DNA from: Ramlibacter sp.
GTDB lineage: Bacteria > Pseudomonadota > Gammaproteobacteria > Burkholderiales > Burkholderiaceae_C
Direction: 5' to 3'
DNA length: 64,000 nucleotides
NCBI GenBank assembly: GCA_019635415.1
Contig: JAHBZN010000008.1
Location: forward strand, 1 to 64,000
Numbering within the stretch: position 1 is the first letter of the stretch; each line of letters opens with the position of its first letter. The position numbers were made by a program, and so were the translations under genes. Below, one piece after another: positions 32,830 to 42,888 of this stretch. The notes below the pieces were generated by a model. That model saw only the letters and a program-made list of their open reading frames with translations. It was not told the DNA's origin and made no database searches.

Positions 32830-33636
32830 CTAGCCAATGGTGATGAGGGAGCGCGGGCCACTGCGCCGCCCGATGATGTTCAGCAGGTTGGACAACGCGG
32901 CCTCGCGGTCCGGTGTGGCGCTGGCGCTGCCCTTGAAGCGCAGCCGGGAGCCGACCCACTGGCCGCTGCCCGTGAGCTGCAGGGCGCCTTCCAGCGTGTC
33001 CAGTTGAAGCGTTGACACAGAGCCTCCGTTGAGCGTGATGCGGTAGCTGCCCATGGGCCGCAGCGTGGACAGCCGCGAGGAGATGCGCGCCGCGTCGAGC
33101 TCGGCCCGTCCGGCCAGGGCCAGCCGCCCTTCGGCCCATTCTACTGAAAGGCCTTGCGTGGCCAGCCCCAGTTCGCCCTCGAGCTGCAGCGTGTTCCAGG
33201 GGGTGCCGAGGCCGGCCAGCAGCGCCGCGGGCCACAGCGACCGCTGGTCCTCCATGCGCAAGGTCGCGCCGCGCAGGTGCAGGGCCACGCGCAGTGCCAG
33301 CGGCGTGGGCGTGCAGCAGTCGGCGGCGAAGCGGGCCGACAGGCCGTTGAGCGCGGGCCGCAATTGCCAGTTGACCCGGCCGGGCAGAGCCGACGCGTCG
33401 TTGCTGCCCTCCCCACCGGTGAGGATCAGGCGTGCCGAGCCGTTCCAGACCGTGCCGCGCGGCTCGGCCAGCACCAGCTGGCCGTGGCTGGCGTGCAGCA
33501 CGGCGCTGGCCAGCCAGCTGGCCGGGGCAAACAGCAGCAGGGCCAGCGCGAGCCCGAGCAGCGCGCCGCCCAGTGCCCAGCCCCAGGGGGCGGAAGGGCC
33601 GGCGGCGGGGGTGTGACGGGAAGGGCGGCGGGCCAC
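32830..33636 (-). CDS. gspN: Type II secretion protein GspN
   Basis: This 268-residue protein uses a GTG start at 33636; no ATG is available between the gspM stop and the membrane helix. One N-terminal membrane helix (GGALLGLALALLLFAPASWL) is followed by a beta-rich periplasmic domain containing GQLVLAEPRGTVWNGSARL, the typical GspN opening. GspN is an accessory component present in only some systems, and its precise role is not settled. It is separated from gspD by four bases. Confidence 0.85.
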   Translation of the reverse strand: MARRPSRHTPAAGPSAPWGWALGGALLGLALALLLFAPASWLASAVLHASHGQLVLAEPRGTVWNGSARLILTGGEGSNDASALPGRVNWQLRPALNGLSARFAADCCTPTPLALRVALHLRGATLRMEDQRSLWPAALLAGLGTPWNTLQLEGELGLATQGLSVEWAEGRLALAGRAELDAARISSRLSTLRPMGSYRITLNGGSVSTLQLDTLEGALQLTGSGQWVGSRLRFKGSASATPDREAALSNLLNIIGRRSGPRSLITIG

Positions 33637-33653
33637 GGCGTGCGGGGTTCGGC

Positions 33654-34136
33654 TCAGCGCGCGGGCAGCGACAGCACCAGCGAGCCGTCCCACAGACCAG
33701 CGGCGTTGCGCGTGAGCCGGGCTTCGGCGGGCAGGGCTCGGGCATTCACGCGCGCCTGGGTCAGCCATTGGGCCAGCGCGTCCGGTGGCGTGGCCGTGAG
33801 CGTGACAGTGACGCGGTCGCCGGCGATGGTGTAGCGCGCGGTGGTACCCAGCCGCTGGCGAATGGTGGTTTCGAGCGAGCGCAGCGCCTCGTCATGGCCC
33901 TGCTGGGGCTGCGACTGCAGTGCCTGCGCCTGGGCCTGCAGGCCCCGCATCTGCTGCAACTGGCGGTCCAGCTCGCGGTGCTGGGCCGGCGCGGCGCGCA
34001 ACGTGCCCAGGGCGGGGGCCACGCCGACCCACCAGAACAGGGCCAGCCCGACCACGGCCCCAGCCAGCAGCACCAGGGTTTTCTCGCGTTCGGCCAGCGC
34101 CGCCCATCGGGCGCGCAGGGGTTGCAGCGCGTTCAT
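33654..34136 (-). CDS. gspM: Type II secretion protein GspM
   Basis: This is a 160-residue inner-membrane protein. A short cytoplasmic tail with the typical WAALAEREK motif leads into one membrane helix (LVLLAGAVVGLALFWWVGV), then a coiled-coil linker rich in Gln and a small ferredoxin-like domain (DRVTVTLTATPPDALAQWL). GspM dimerises and recruits GspL to stabilise the inner-membrane platform. The ATG overlaps the gspL stop by four bases. Confidence 0.9.
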   Translation of the reverse strand: MNALQPLRARWAALAEREKTLVLLAGAVVGLALFWWVGVAPALGTLRAAPAQHRELDRQLQQMRGLQAQAQALQSQPQQGHDEALRSLETTIRQRLGTTARYTIAGDRVTVTLTATPPDALAQWLTQARVNARALPAEARLTRNAAGLWDGSLVLSLPAR

Positions 34137-35332
34137 CGTGCCGCTCCCTGGCTCAGCACCAGCGCATCACCCTCACCGCGGGCGGCGTAGCCCCGGGCGG
34201 CCAGGGCGGACTCGACGTTGCGAAGACCCTCGGCCGTGAGGTTCAGGCCCTTGAGCCGGACCTGATTTGCTGCAAATTCAATAGCGGTAGGTGTCGAGCC
34301 CGCGGGGGCTGCAGCTGAAAAAGCCACCAAGGTGGCCTCCAGGTCCCGGCCGGAGGAAGCGCCCGTGGACTGGCGCAGCAAGGCCACTTCGCGCTCCATC
34401 TGGATCGGTGCGTCCACCACCACCCGCACGTGGGGAAAGGTGGACGTCAGCGTGGTGCGCACGGCCTCGCGCTTGGCGGCCAGCGCGCTGCGCTCCTTCC
34501 AGGCCCAGGCGTTGAGTCCCGCCAGTTGGGCCAGCAGCAACAGTGCGGCGCCCCAGCGCGCCGCACGCCATTGCGGTGCGCGCAGCCACTCGCCCCAGCC
34601 GCTGGACAGCCGCTTGAGGGCACGGCGCCGGCCGGAGCTGGCGAGCTCGAATTGCGCGAGGTCCCAGGCCGACCGCGCCGCGCGCAGGTGGCGCTGGGCG
34701 GTTTGCTCGAGGGTGACCTGGCGTTGCAGCACCTGCTCGGCCAGCGCGGCCACACCGGGCTCGGCCAGCACCTGCTCGGTCTCGGGCAGTGCCGGCAGGC
34801 CGGAGGCCGCCAGCGGCCAGAGGGCTACCCCGTTGCCATCGGCAATCACCAGTTCGGCCCGCTCGGGATCGCCGAGCGCGTGCAGGGTGGCCGGCTCGCC
34901 GGGGGCGAGTTCGGGCACGATGCGCGATACCGGCCGCTGCGCGACCTCCAGCGCCTGCACCGCGTTGCGCAGCCAGGCACGGTCGCAACTGGCCACCCAG
35001 ACGGGTTCGCCCGGCCTGGCCTGGGGTTGCAGCGCGAAGTGCAGGGATTCGGGCTCGTCGAGCAGCCGGTCCTCGAGCATGCCCTCGAGCACCGAACGCA
35101 GTCGCGGCGAGGCGGGGGTGGTGCCGCGTGGCAGCTCGATCTGGTGCCACGACAGGGCGCGCAGCGGCACCAGCGCGACGACTTCGGCGCCCGCGCCACC
35201 GGGGCGCGGCAGCAGCGCGGCGGACGCACTGGCGTGCGTGCCCACGGTCTGCCCATCGGGCGACAGCACGTAGTCGTACTCGGGGGCGCTGCCGGAGGGC
35301 TGCAGGGGGAGGGAGACGATCAGCGTGCTCAT
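34133..35332 (-). CDS. gspL: Type II secretion protein GspL
   Basis: This 399-residue protein has a cytoplasmic actin-like domain in the first 240 residues (SLPLQPSGSAPEYDYVLSPD; WHQIELPRGTT) that docks GspE. A membrane helix (WGAALLLLAQLAGLNAWAW) at about 260 is followed by a periplasmic ferredoxin-like domain. It recruits the ATPase to the inner membrane and partners GspM. A short dispersed repeat falls in frame at 34266-34288, in the periplasmic part (around the IEFAANQ residues). Confidence 0.92.
   Translation of the reverse strand: MSTLIVSLPLQPSGSAPEYDYVLSPDGQTVGTHASASAALLPRPGGAGAEVVALVPLRALSWHQIELPRGTTPASPRLRSVLEGMLEDRLLDEPESLHFALQPQARPGEPVWVASCDRAWLRNAVQALEVAQRPVSRIVPELAPGEPATLHALGDPERAELVIADGNGVALWPLAASGLPALPETEQVLAEPGVAALAEQVLQRQVTLEQTAQRHLRAARSAWDLAQFELASSGRRRALKRLSSGWGEWLRAPQWRAARWGAALLLLAQLAGLNAWAWKERSALAAKREAVRTTLTSTFPHVRVVVDAPIQMEREVALLRQSTGASSGRDLEATLVAFSAAAPAGSTPTAIEFAANQVRLKGLNLTAEGLRNVESALAARGYAARGEGDALVLSQGAAR
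34266..34288. repeat. Short dispersed repeat inside gspL
   Basis: TTTGCTGCAAATTCAATAGC keeps the TGCT...ATAGC pattern of the other copies, in degraded form. It encodes part of the GspL periplasmic domain without disrupting it. Confidence 0.35.
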
Positions 35333-35354
35333 GGACAGGGGGATTGTAGGGAGG

Positions 35355-36344
35355 TCACCGGGCCGCCGACAGCGCGGCCGCGTCGACCACGCCCCGCTCG
35401 CGCCACAGCACTTTCACGTCCAGCCCGTCGCGTTGCAGCACGGAGCGTTCTTCCACCACGGTCTGGTCCAGCCGCAGCCGGCCGCGCACCTCGAAGAAGC
35501 GCGAAGCCACGCTGTGGTAGCCCTCGCCCAGGCTGTTGTCCTGCAGCCCCAGCAGCTTGGCGGCGTCGGCGGTGCTGCGGAAGTGGGAACGGTCGCGCTC
35601 CAGCACCAGGCGCTGGGCATCGGCCAGGCTCAGGCCCGGCGTGCTGGCGCTGATGACTTCGGGGCTGGCGGTGTTGAGGTTGACCGGGGTGGTGGCGGGC
35701 AGCAGCGTCACGTAGGGCAGCAACACCGACACCGTGTGCGCGGACAGCCCGAGCCAGGTGAGCTGCTCCACGCGCTGGGGCAGCAGCGGGGCCTGCCCGC
35801 CGGAGCGGTTGTCGGCGCTGGTGTCCGCGGCGAAGCGCAGGTTCTCGGACAGCTGGTTCAGTTCCGAAGGGGGCAGCCCCAGCTGGTCGAACAGCTTGGT
35901 GAAGCTGCGCAGCCAGGGCTCGGAAATCTTGCCGGAATCCACCAGGTTCATCACGTTGAGCTGCGACTGCAGGTCGATGATCTGCCCTGACAGGAAGGCG
36001 TCCTGGGTGTCGGTACTGCTGTCCTGCACCGTGGCCGCGCCATCCTGGGCGGCGAGAAAGGTGGACAGCCGCGCTTCCTGCAGCGGCACGGCCCAGGGTT
36101 CAGCCAGGTGGTCGGCGCCGCCCGAGCGGGCGTCCTCGCGCAGGATCAGGCGGGCCCAGTCCATGGCCCCGGTCAGCACCCAGGCCGACTGCACGCGGGA
36201 GCGCTCCGCGATCTCGACCTCGACCGAGCGCCACTGCTGCCAGAGCGCCGCCGCCGCGAAGGTCGCCACCAGCGTGACGGTGAGCATGGCCGCCAGCAGC
36301 GCCGCGCCGCGGCTGTGCGGGGCCCGGTTGCGCGCGCGGGTCAT
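35355..36344 (-). CDS. gspK: Type II secretion minor pseudopilin GspK
   Basis: This is a 329-residue minor pseudopilin at the pseudopilus tip. The leader ends at RG|AALLAAMLTVTLVATFAAA; as in other GspK proteins, Glu5 is absent. The large globular part contains DLQSQLNVMNLV and VNLNTASPEVISA, the typical GspK alpha-domain signatures. GspK joins GspI and GspJ to form the tip complex. The ATG at 36344 overlaps the gspJ stop. Confidence 0.92.
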   Translation of the reverse strand: MTRARNRAPHSRGAALLAAMLTVTLVATFAAAALWQQWRSVEVEIAERSRVQSAWVLTGAMDWARLILREDARSGGADHLAEPWAVPLQEARLSTFLAAQDGAATVQDSSTDTQDAFLSGQIIDLQSQLNVMNLVDSGKISEPWLRSFTKLFDQLGLPPSELNQLSENLRFAADTSADNRSGGQAPLLPQRVEQLTWLGLSAHTVSVLLPYVTLLPATTPVNLNTASPEVISASTPGLSLADAQRLVLERDRSHFRSTADAAKLLGLQDNSLGEGYHSVASRFFEVRGRLRLDQTVVEERSVLQRDGLDVKVLWRERGVVDAAALSAAR

Positions 36345-37033
36345 GACTTGCCTCCGCTCACCGTGGGGCGGACCCAGTCGCGGGTGAGCTTGCCGGTCAG
36401 GGCCTGCCCCGGCGGCAGCATCAGGACCAGCCGGACACCGTCCGGAATATTGGCGGCGCCGCTGGCCGCGGCGACCGGATTGGCCGCCATGCCGGGCGCG
36501 ACGCCGGCGCCGACCGTGGCATCGCTGGACAAGGGGTTGGTCCAGGCGTCGGCGCGGTAGTAAAAAATCTGCCACTCATCCAGCGCGGTGATGGCCACCT
36601 CGCGCTGCTTGGCCTCGTCGCCGGGGTTCTGCGCCCACAGCGCGGCCTGATCCCAGGCCTCGAGCAGCGCGCCGCGCGAGGTCAGTGCCGGTGACTGCCA
36701 GCGCAGCCACTGGCCACGACCGTCGATCAGGCGGCGCGTCCAGGCCACGACCAGCACGCCGTCGCTCGCGGCCGTGCTGCTGCGCCGCGTGAGGCGCAGC
36801 ACCCGGCCGTTCCAGTCAATGGCATTGACCTGCGGGGTCTGCACGATGCCGTCGAGGTCCGCCGCCCATTGCGCCAGCCCCACCTGCAGCGCCAGCACTT
36901 CGTCGGCGCGCGCCTCGGTCTGGGTGCGTGCCCGCACCATGCCGTCCAGCCCGCGCCAGCTCATGATGGCGAGCAGTGCCATGACGGCAATCGCCACCAG
37001 CAGCTCGATCAGGGTGAAGCCGCGGGTGCGCAT
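36341..37033 (-). CDS. gspJ: Type II secretion minor pseudopilin GspJ
   Basis: This 230-residue minor pseudopilin has the prepilin site RG|FTLIELLVAIAVMALLAIM with Glu5 in place, directly at the N-terminus. The body has the GspJ-like strand pattern (GVLVVAWTRRLIDG; WQIFYYRADAW). A glycine/alanine-rich insertion near residue 185 makes it longer than many GspJ proteins. It lies between gspI and gspK and overlaps gspK by four bases. Confidence 0.9.
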   Translation of the reverse strand: MRTRGFTLIELLVAIAVMALLAIMSWRGLDGMVRARTQTEARADEVLALQVGLAQWAADLDGIVQTPQVNAIDWNGRVLRLTRRSSTAASDGVLVVAWTRRLIDGRGQWLRWQSPALTSRGALLEAWDQAALWAQNPGDEAKQREVAITALDEWQIFYYRADAWTNPLSSDATVGAGVAPGMAANPVAAASGAANIPDGVRLVLMLPPGQALTGKLTRDWVRPTVSGGKS

Positions 37034-37035
37034 CG

Positions 37036-37428
37036 TCAGTAGCGCCCCACCACGGTGGACAGCCGAAGCACCGGGTAGCTGTCATCGAACACCTGGGCAT
37101 CGACACGGCGGAAGCTGGGGTTGGGGGTGGGCCGCACCGTGAGCTGCACGGTGAAGCTGCGGCCGACCTGTTCACAGGTCAGTGTGTTGTCGCCCACGCC
37201 AGGCATCTGGCGCGACAGGCGGACCTTGACCAGTTCGTTTTCGGCGCAGACCTGGGCCAGCAGCACGTCGGACTGGCGCAGGGCGTTGTTGGTGAGTGCC
37301 GTGGTGGCCTGCAGGCCCGCGACCAGGGCGATGGCGACGATGCCCAGCGCCACCAGCACTTCGATGAGGGTGAATCCACGGACCCGCCACGGGGCGCTCC
37401 GGCGCAGTGCGGGGGCAGCGAGGCTCAT
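37036..37428 (-). CDS. gspI: Type II secretion minor pseudopilin GspI
   Basis: This is a 130-residue protein starting at the ATG at 37428. The prepilin site RG|FTLIEVLVALGIVAIALVAG and the conserved ENELVKVRLSRQMPGVG-type stretch identify GspI, which starts assembly of the tip complex. The start overlaps the gspH stop by four bases. Confidence 0.92.
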   Translation of the reverse strand: MSLAAPALRRSAPWRVRGFTLIEVLVALGIVAIALVAGLQATTALTNNALRQSDVLLAQVCAENELVKVRLSRQMPGVGDNTLTCEQVGRSFTVQLTVRPTPNPSFRRVDAQVFDDSYPVLRLSTVVGRY

Positions 37429-37871
37429 GGCGTGCTGGACTGGACCGTGAAGGGCCGCAGCCCGTCGGTGGCCAGCCGCAGCGATCGCCCGGGTTGGCTG
37501 ATCGAGGCCAGCTCCACGCTCTGGCGGCCGATGATGGGCTCCGGGCCCAGCACCACCGAGGCCGTGCCGCGCACCTGGGTGTCGGCGCTGAGCCACTGCC
37601 CGGGCAGGGCGTCCTGCGGCACACCCTCGAAGCGGAATCCACCCTCGGTCAGGGTGTGCCAGCGCACCGCGATGCCGCTGGCGCGTGACTGGGCGCGCGC
37701 GGACTCGAACAGGGCCGCCAGCCGCTGGCCCTCGCGCTCCAGCTGGGTGTCGGAGGAATCGCGGATGGCGAAGCTCACGCCAGCCGTGGCCAGCGCCATG
37801 ATGCTGATCACCACCAGCAGTTCGAGCAGCGTGAAGCCGCCGGCGTTACTGCCAGCTGCCGATGTCCGCAT
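37425..37871 (-). CDS. gspH: Type II secretion minor pseudopilin GspH
   Basis: This 148-residue protein has the cleavage site GG|FTLLELLVVISIMALATAG with Glu5. The following helix (EGQRLAALFESARAQSRASG) and WHTLTEGGFRFEG strands are typical of GspH, which connects the tip complex to the GspG shaft. It overlaps gspG by 26 bases. Confidence 0.92.
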   Translation of the reverse strand: MRTSAAGSNAGGFTLLELLVVISIMALATAGVSFAIRDSSDTQLEREGQRLAALFESARAQSRASGIAVRWHTLTEGGFRFEGVPQDALPGQWLSADTQVRGTASVVLGPEPIIGRQSVELASISQPGRSLRLATDGLRPFTVQSSTP

Positions 37872-38295
37872 TCTTGCCCTCGCCGCCGGCCTGGCCGTCG
37901 GCGCCGAAGGACATCACGTCGATCTCGCCTTTGACGCCGGGGTTGAGGTACTGGTAGGGACGGCCCCAGGGATCGTTGGGCAGCTTTTCCAGGTAGGGCT
38001 TCCAGTTGGGCGGGATGGCGCCGGCCGTGGGCTTGGCGATCAGCGCCTGCAGGCCCTGTTCGCCCGAGGGGTAGCGCTGGTTGTCCAGCTTGTAGAGCTT
38101 GAGTGCCTGCATGAGGTTGTTGACGTCGGTGCGCGCGGCGGTGGCGCGCGCGTCCTCGGCGCGGTCGAGCACGTTGGGCACGATCAGCGCGGCCAGCACG
38201 CCGATGATGACCAGCACCACCATGAGCTCGATGAGGGTGAAGCCGGCCTGCAGGCGCCGGGCGCCGCGGCGCAGGAATGCGGGAAAGGATTTCAT
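37846..38295 (-). CDS. gspG: Type II secretion major pseudopilin GspG
   Basis: This is a 149-residue major pseudopilin starting at the ATG at 38295. The leader of 17 residues ends at G|FTLIELMVVLVIIGVLAAL. The C-terminal part shows YPSGEQGLQAL and LPNDPWGRPYQY, plus the Asp-rich calcium loop (SFGADGQAGG). GspG polymerises to form the pseudopilus piston. It is the first gene of the minus-strand gsp operon and is divergent from gspC across only 45 bases. Confidence 0.95.
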   Translation of the reverse strand: MKSFPAFLRRGARRLQAGFTLIELMVVLVIIGVLAALIVPNVLDRAEDARATAARTDVNNLMQALKLYKLDNQRYPSGEQGLQALIAKPTAGAIPPNWKPYLEKLPNDPWGRPYQYLNPGVKGEIDVMSFGADGQAGGEGKNADIGSWQ

Positions 38296-38340
38296 GTCGG
38301 GGGATGCCTCGGGTCGAATCTCATCAATGATAATCGCCTC

Positions 38341-38787
38341 ATGTTGACCAACTCCCCCAGCCGCTGGTGGCCGCGCATGGGCGCTTTTGCGCTGTGGGCG
38401 CTGGCCGCCGCGAGCGCGGCTTTCTGGGGCCTCAAGTTCTCGTCGGCGCCGGCCGGCCCGGCCAGCGTGCAGGTGGCGCAGCCGCTGCCCGCGGCGGCGG
38501 ACCCGGCCGCCGTGGCACGCCTGCTGGGTGCCGGCCCGGCGGCCGCTCCCGCAGCGGTCCCCAGCCTGGCGAGCCGCTTCGCGCTGGTGGGCGTGGCTGC
38601 CGGCCGGTCGCATGGCGGTGCGGCACTGATCGCGGTCGACGGCAAGCCGGCCAAGCCGTTCCGCGTGGGGGCCCAGGTCGAGCCGGGGCTGGTGCTGCAA
38701 TCCGTGGCGCCGCGCCGCGCCACGCTGGGTGCGGACCTCAAGAGTCCGCCGGCATTTGTGCTGGAGATTCCGCTGCCCAAGTCATAG
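38341..38787 (+). CDS. gspC: Type II secretion protein GspC (short, no PDZ domain)
   Basis: This 148-residue protein has an N-terminal membrane helix (MGAFALWALAAASAAFWGLKF), an Ala/Pro-rich linker, and the homology-region domain (FALVGVAAGRSHGGAALIAV; PFRVGAQVEPGLVLQSV). GspC links the inner-membrane platform to the GspD secretin. Classical GspC proteins are about 270-300 residues with a PDZ domain or coiled coil; here the protein ends after the HR domain. GATAAT lies about 8 bases before the ATG, so the mRNA may be leaderless or very short-leadered. It is divergent from gspG. Confidence 0.85.
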   Translation: MLTNSPSRWWPRMGAFALWALAAASAAFWGLKFSSAPAGPASVQVAQPLPAAADPAAVARLLGAGPAAAPAAVPSLASRFALVGVAAGRSHGGAALIAVDGKPAKPFRVGAQVEPGLVLQSVAPRRATLGADLKSPPAFVLEIPLPKS

Positions 38788-39363
38788 CGGGGGGTCGGGC
38801 GGGTTGCGCTTCTGGCGGGGCGTGGCCAGTCGGCGCCACTGGCCGAAGGCCGGGGCCTGTTCGGGCCAGTCCGCCGCGCGGGTGACCCGGCGTTGTCCGG
38901 CGGCCAGCAGGCGTATGGCGCGGATCACGCCGGCGTGGGTGATCCAGAGGCAGTCGCCCGGGTTGGCGCTGTCGGCGTCGAACGCATCGGCCACGCGGGC
39001 CATGAAGGCCGCCACCGATTCGCCCCCGCCGGGCCGGTGGTGGGCGAAGTCGTCCGTCCAGGCCTTGAGCGCGGTGGGATCGATCCGGTCCCAGCGTTGC
39101 CCCTCCCAGGCGCCGAAGTCCATTTCCGCCAGCCGCGGGTCAGGTGTTGCCGCGAGATCAGGCCGCAGCTCCCGAAGGGCCTGCGCCAACTGCCCGCATC
39201 GTTGCCGCGGGGAACTGCGCACGCGGGCCAGCGCAGGCAGCACCGCTGCCAGCGCCTCGGCGGCGCGCCGGGTGGCCACCGGGTCGGCGGCGACGTCCGT
39301 GGCGCCGTAGCACAGGCCGGCGTCGATCAGGGGCTTGGCGTGGCGGACCAGCCAGAGGGTCAT
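38782..39363 (-). CDS. cobC: Histidine phosphatase, probable alpha-ribazole phosphatase
   Basis: This is a 193-residue phosphoglycerate mutase-like protein. The catalytic LVRHAKP motif is near residue 4 and the second histidine lies in WITHAGVIRA. Members next to cobS remove the 5'-phosphate of alpha-ribazole phosphate during assembly of the lower ligand of cobalamin. The start lies four bases after the cobS stop, so the two are co-transcribed. The generic fold leaves room for another phosphatase role. Confidence 0.8.
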   Translation of the reverse strand: MTLWLVRHAKPLIDAGLCYGATDVAADPVATRRAAEALAAVLPALARVRSSPRQRCGQLAQALRELRPDLAATPDPRLAEMDFGAWEGQRWDRIDPTALKAWTDDFAHHRPGGGESVAAFMARVADAFDADSANPGDCLWITHAGVIRAIRLLAAGQRRVTRAADWPEQAPAFGQWRRLATPRQKRNPPDPPL

Positions 39364-39367
39364 GGCG

Positions 39368-40165
39368 TCACAGCGAGAGCGCAGCGCCGAGGTAGAAGGC
39401 GATTTCGCAGACCTGCTGCGTGGCGCCCAGGCAATCGCCGGTGAAGCCCTGCAGGCGCCGGGTGAACAGGCGCAGCATCCACAGCAACAGGACACTGCTG
39501 GCTCCCACGCCTGCTATCAAAAACGCAGCATCCTGTGACCAGCAGGCAAGGGCTAGTGGCACAAAACACCACAAAGCGCCGGTCGCCAGCGCGCGCAGGC
39601 TGATGTGATCGGCCAGCGGTTTGCTTTTGGATCCGGTGGCGTCACCGACATGGGGCAGGGCGCCGACGATGAGCAGGGGCAGGAAGCGCGACAGCACCTG
39701 CGCACCGAGCAGCGCGGCGAGCGCGGTCTCCAGCGCGACCGACCCCAGCAACGCCAGCAGCGTGACCTTGGCCAGCAGCGCCAGCATCAGCGCGATGGCG
39801 CCGAAGGCCCCCACGCGCGAGTCCTTCATGATGTCCAGCGCCCACTCCCGCTCGGCGCTGCCGCCCAGGCCATCGGCCACGTCGGCCAGGCCGTCTTCGT
39901 GGAATGCACCGGTCAGCAGTACGGTGGCCACGGTGCTTCCCACGGCCGCTACCAGGGGCGTGAAGCCGCTGTCAGGCAGGGCCAGGAACAGCGCCGCGTG
40001 GACCGCGCAGGCCAGGATGGCCGCGATCCAGCCGACGCCCGGGAAATGGGCTGCGCTCGCGCGCAGCTGGGCCGGGCTGAAGCCGACCCAGGCGGCCAGC
40101 CGGCCGGTGACCGGGATGCGCGTGAAGAACTGGACCGCGAGCAGGTAGTGGCGAATGAAATTCAC
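39368..40165 (-). CDS. cobS: Adenosylcobinamide-GDP ribazoletransferase CobS
   Basis: This 265-residue inner-membrane enzyme catalyses the last joining step of cobalamin biosynthesis. A GTG start at 40165 opens the family-typical FIRHYLLAVQFFTRIPV. The signature AFHEDGLADVADGLGG, which binds substrate and magnesium, is present, with several hydrophobic helices. A short dispersed repeat is embedded in frame in the C-terminal part (39511-39556) and appears as the CWSQDAAFLIAG region. Confidence 0.9.
   Translation of the reverse strand: MNFIRHYLLAVQFFTRIPVTGRLAAWVGFSPAQLRASAAHFPGVGWIAAILACAVHAALFLALPDSGFTPLVAAVGSTVATVLLTGAFHEDGLADVADGLGGSAEREWALDIMKDSRVGAFGAIALMLALLAKVTLLALLGSVALETALAALLGAQVLSRFLPLLIVGALPHVGDATGSKSKPLADHISLRALATGALWCFVPLALACWSQDAAFLIAGVGASSVLLLWMLRLFTRRLQGFTGDCLGATQQVCEIAFYLGAALSL
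39511..39556. repeat. Dispersed repeat copy inside cobS
   Basis: CTGCTATCAAAAACGCAGCA is followed by CAGCAGGCAAGGGCTA; the copy at 52657-52710 has the same two parts (TGCTAC...GTAGC, then CAGCAAGGGCTACAG). It is an in-frame insertion in a membrane protein, and the gene stays open. Confidence 0.55.
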
Positions 40166-40286
40166 CCGCGGATCGTACAGGCCGTCTGTGACGCCTGAGG
40201 CGCCAGACGCCGCCGGGCCGACCCAAGGCGGCTGAAGCCCCCTCGGGGTCCGCGCAGCACGCGCAGTGGCAAGCGTGGGGGCCTTG

Positions 40287-41237
40287 TTAGAGCTCGGCGC
40301 TGTGGGGCCGGGCCATGAAGCCGACCGACAGCGCGTTGGCACCGGTGTTGACGGAGTTGGTGGGCGACATCTCCTGCAGGGTGACCTGCACCCCCTTGGC
40401 CTGCGCCTCCTGGACCAGGGACCGGTACTCGGGCAGCGCCTCGACGTCGGCCGTGTCCCCGGAATAGCTGATCGCGATGAAGGGGGAGAGCAGGCCCTGG
40501 CCGAGCTCGCGCCGCGCCAGGTTGAGCACATGCTGGCGTGCCGCTGGCACGCCTCGCACCTTGGTGGCCGCTTCGGTCTTGCCCTGGTGGCCGCGCAGCA
40601 CCGGCAGGATGCCCAGCATCTTGGCGGCGGCCTGGCCGAGCATGCCGACGCTGGTGTCCCCGCGTGCGCGGGCCCGCGTGAGCAGGAAGTCCAGGTTGCT
40701 GGGCGCCAGGTAGCCGTAGGCCGACTTGCTGCCTTCCTGCATCTGCGTGCGGATGTTGGCGACCAGCGGCTCGGCCTCGAAGTTGCGCAAGGCCTCGAGC
40801 ACCTGCACGCCGTAGCCCGCGAACAGGTTCTGGCTGTCGTAGCACTCCACCAGCAGCGGGCCCTTGATGCCCGCGCGCATGCGCACGGGCATGGAGTCGG
40901 TGATGGCGCGCGACGCCGCCTCGAAAGCGTTCTTGAAGATCGGCGAGCGCACCGAGGTGACGAACAGGCCGAACACATGGTCGAAGTCGGTCGAGAGCTG
41001 GTCGACCATGAACTTGCGGATCTCGGGCTCGTCGGGCGGGACCGAGCGCGAGACCTCGGCGGTCTTGAGGTCCAGCATGCGTGCGTTGAAGTCGCGCGTG
41101 GCCTCCGGGTTGCGCTCGTCGACGTAGCGCTTGTCGTCAATGCGGATCTTGACGGGGAGCATCCGCACGTGCGGATTGGCCAGGACGGTGGCCGGTACTT
41201 CGGCCGCGGAGTCGATCACGATCCCCAGTCTGATCAT
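40287..41237 (-). CDS. DegV family protein
   Basis: This is a 316-residue protein starting at the ATG at 41237. It opens with LGIVIDSAAEVPATVL and contains TSVRSPIFKNAFEAA and MLGILPVLRGHQGKTEAATK, in the layout of the two-domain DegV/EDD fold that binds fatty acids. Gram-positive homologues (FakB) present fatty acids to a kinase. In Betaproteobacteria the role is not established, and no FakA-like kinase is nearby. It is probably a single-gene unit, 121 bases before cobS. Confidence 0.8.
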   Translation of the reverse strand: MIRLGIVIDSAAEVPATVLANPHVRMLPVKIRIDDKRYVDERNPEATRDFNARMLDLKTAEVSRSVPPDEPEIRKFMVDQLSTDFDHVFGLFVTSVRSPIFKNAFEAASRAITDSMPVRMRAGIKGPLLVECYDSQNLFAGYGVQVLEALRNFEAEPLVANIRTQMQEGSKSAYGYLAPSNLDFLLTRARARGDTSVGMLGQAAAKMLGILPVLRGHQGKTEAATKVRGVPAARQHVLNLARRELGQGLLSPFIAISYSGDTADVEALPEYRSLVQEAQAKGVQVTLQEMSPTNSVNTGANALSVGFMARPHSAEL

Positions 41238-41285
41238 CGCCTGTCTCCTTGGCGCCGTCTGGTGCGCGGCGCTGTCATTGACATG

Positions 41286-42830
<1,545 letters not shown>

Positions 42831-42860
42831 GGGCTGAGCATGATAAAGCCCGAAGAAAAA

Positions 42861-42888
42861 AGCCCCCGGGCCTTGCGACACGGGGGCT
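42861..42888 (-). terminator. Terminator in ilvA leader, candidate attenuator
   Basis: Read on the minus strand, AGCCCCC pairs with GGGGGCT and is followed by TTTTTT, so it is a good intrinsic terminator placed just before ilvA and not after any minus-strand gene. Upstream hairpins at 42892-42911 (TCCACC/GGTGGA) and 42930-42944 (AAGAG/CTCTT) could take part in alternative folding. A TATACT -10-like element lies at 42957-42962. This suggests transcription attenuation of ilvA. Confidence 0.6.

Noticed and set aside
38296..38340. A tRNA-like GGGTCGAATC string in the gspG-gspC gap
   Set aside because: No acceptor, D or anticodon arms can be folded around it, and the gap is only 45 bases.
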